NCBI GenBank assembly: GCA_947573465.1
Contig: CANPET010000093.1
Span: 1-6,603 of the forward strand
DNA from: an uncultured Eubacterium sp.
GTDB lineage: Bacteria; Bacillota; Clostridia; Lachnospirales; Lachnospiraceae
Length of the DNA: 6,603 nt
Reading direction: 5' to 3'
Below the pieces are notes generated by a model. It was not told the DNA's origin. It did not search any database and saw nothing but the letters and a program-made list of their open reading frames with translations. Position numbers and translations under genes: made by a program. The stretch's first letter is position 1; each line of letters starts with the position of its first letter. Shown piece after piece: positions 6,437 through 6,603 of this stretch.

Positions 6437-6440
6437 TGAT

Positions 6441-6447
6441 GGAGGAG
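6441..6447 (+). promoter_or_regulatory. galE: Strong ribosome binding site for galE
   Basis: GGAGGAG sits 4 bases before ATG 6452, or 6 bases if measured from the GGAGG core. It lies in the 15-base gap after cdaR. No terminator lies in this gap, so galE is probably read from the same transcript. Confidence 0.8.
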
Positions 6448-6451
6448 TAAA

Positions 6452-6603
6452 ATGCGTAATATTTTGGTAACAGGTGGAGCAGGCTATATTGGAAGTCATA
6501 CTTGTGTTGAGTTATTAGAAGCGGGGTATGGTGTTGTTGTGGTTGATAATCTTTGCAATTCATCAGAGGAGTCTTTGAGAAGGGTAGAGAAAATTACAGG
6601 GAA
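6452..6603 (+). CDS. galE: UDP-glucose 4-epimerase GalE, N-terminal part (runs off the window)
   Basis: GalE interconverts UDP-glucose and UDP-galactose (Leloir pathway) and supplies UDP-galactose for polysaccharides. Only the first 50 codons are visible. MRNILVTGGAGYIGSHTCVELL carries the extended-SDR Rossmann glycine motif GGAGYIG at residues 8-14 with the following SH. VVVVDNLCNSSEESLRRVEKITG is the second strand and the NAD-ribose-binding aspartate region (VDNL), with the NSS pattern of true GalE proteins. The catalytic Tyr-x-x-x-Lys lies beyond the window edge. Related sugar-nucleotide epimerases share the fold, but this N-terminus is highly GalE-like. The gene follows cdaR closely with no visible terminator, so it is probably in the same operon. 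A Gly replaces the more common His/Asp near 'AGY(G)VVVVDN', which is a minor variant. Confidence 0.92.
   Translation, partial: MRNILVTGGAGYIGSHTCVELLEAGYGVVVVDNLCNSSEESLRRVEKITG

Noticed and set aside
6410..6437. A possible separate promoter for galE (TTGAAT with a TAAAAT-like box).
   Set aside because: The spacing between TTGAAT (6410-6415) and TAAAAT (6429-6434) is only 13 bases, and the start point would fall almost on the ribosome site.

Overview
The window is AT-rich and all genes read on the + strand. It looks like a piece of a Clostridia (Bacillota) chromosome, most likely Lachnospiraceae or a close relative. The evidence is the strong AGGAG-type ribosome sites, GTG and TTG starts mixed with ATG, tight gene packing, and a cdaA-cdaR-galE order preceded by two membrane-protein genes. 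The family-level placement is a judgement from recognition; no search was run.

Bases 1-2804 hold one transcription unit that began upstream of the window. It contains the 3' end of a probable solute-binding protein gene, an SsuC/TauC-type permease, an SsuB/TauB-type ATPase and a LysR-type regulator. Together they form an ABC importer of the sulfonate/nitrate/taurine class with its likely regulator as the last gene. The substrate cannot be read from the sequence. The unit ends in a strong intrinsic terminator whose stem begins inside the LysR stop codon.

Bases 2805-2904 are the only sizeable intergenic gap (about 120 bases between stop and start). It carries the terminator, a good extended -10 promoter, and a dyad that would sit at the very 5' end of the transcript.

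Bases 2905-6603 hold a second unit. It contains a small two-helix membrane protein, a roughly nine-helix membrane protein, the diadenylate cyclase CdaA, its YbbR-domain partner CdaR, and the start of galE (UDP-glucose 4-epimerase). Junctions are tight: a 1-base overlap, a 37-base gap, a 26-base overlap and a 15-base gap. CdaA makes the second messenger c-di-AMP at the membrane and CdaR is its extracytoplasmic regulator. The two uncharacterised membrane proteins ahead of cdaA are the least explained part of the window and the best candidates for something new, possibly accessory factors in c-di-AMP control or envelope/osmotic homeostasis. No RNA genes, CRISPR arrays, insertion sequences or phage genes were seen.
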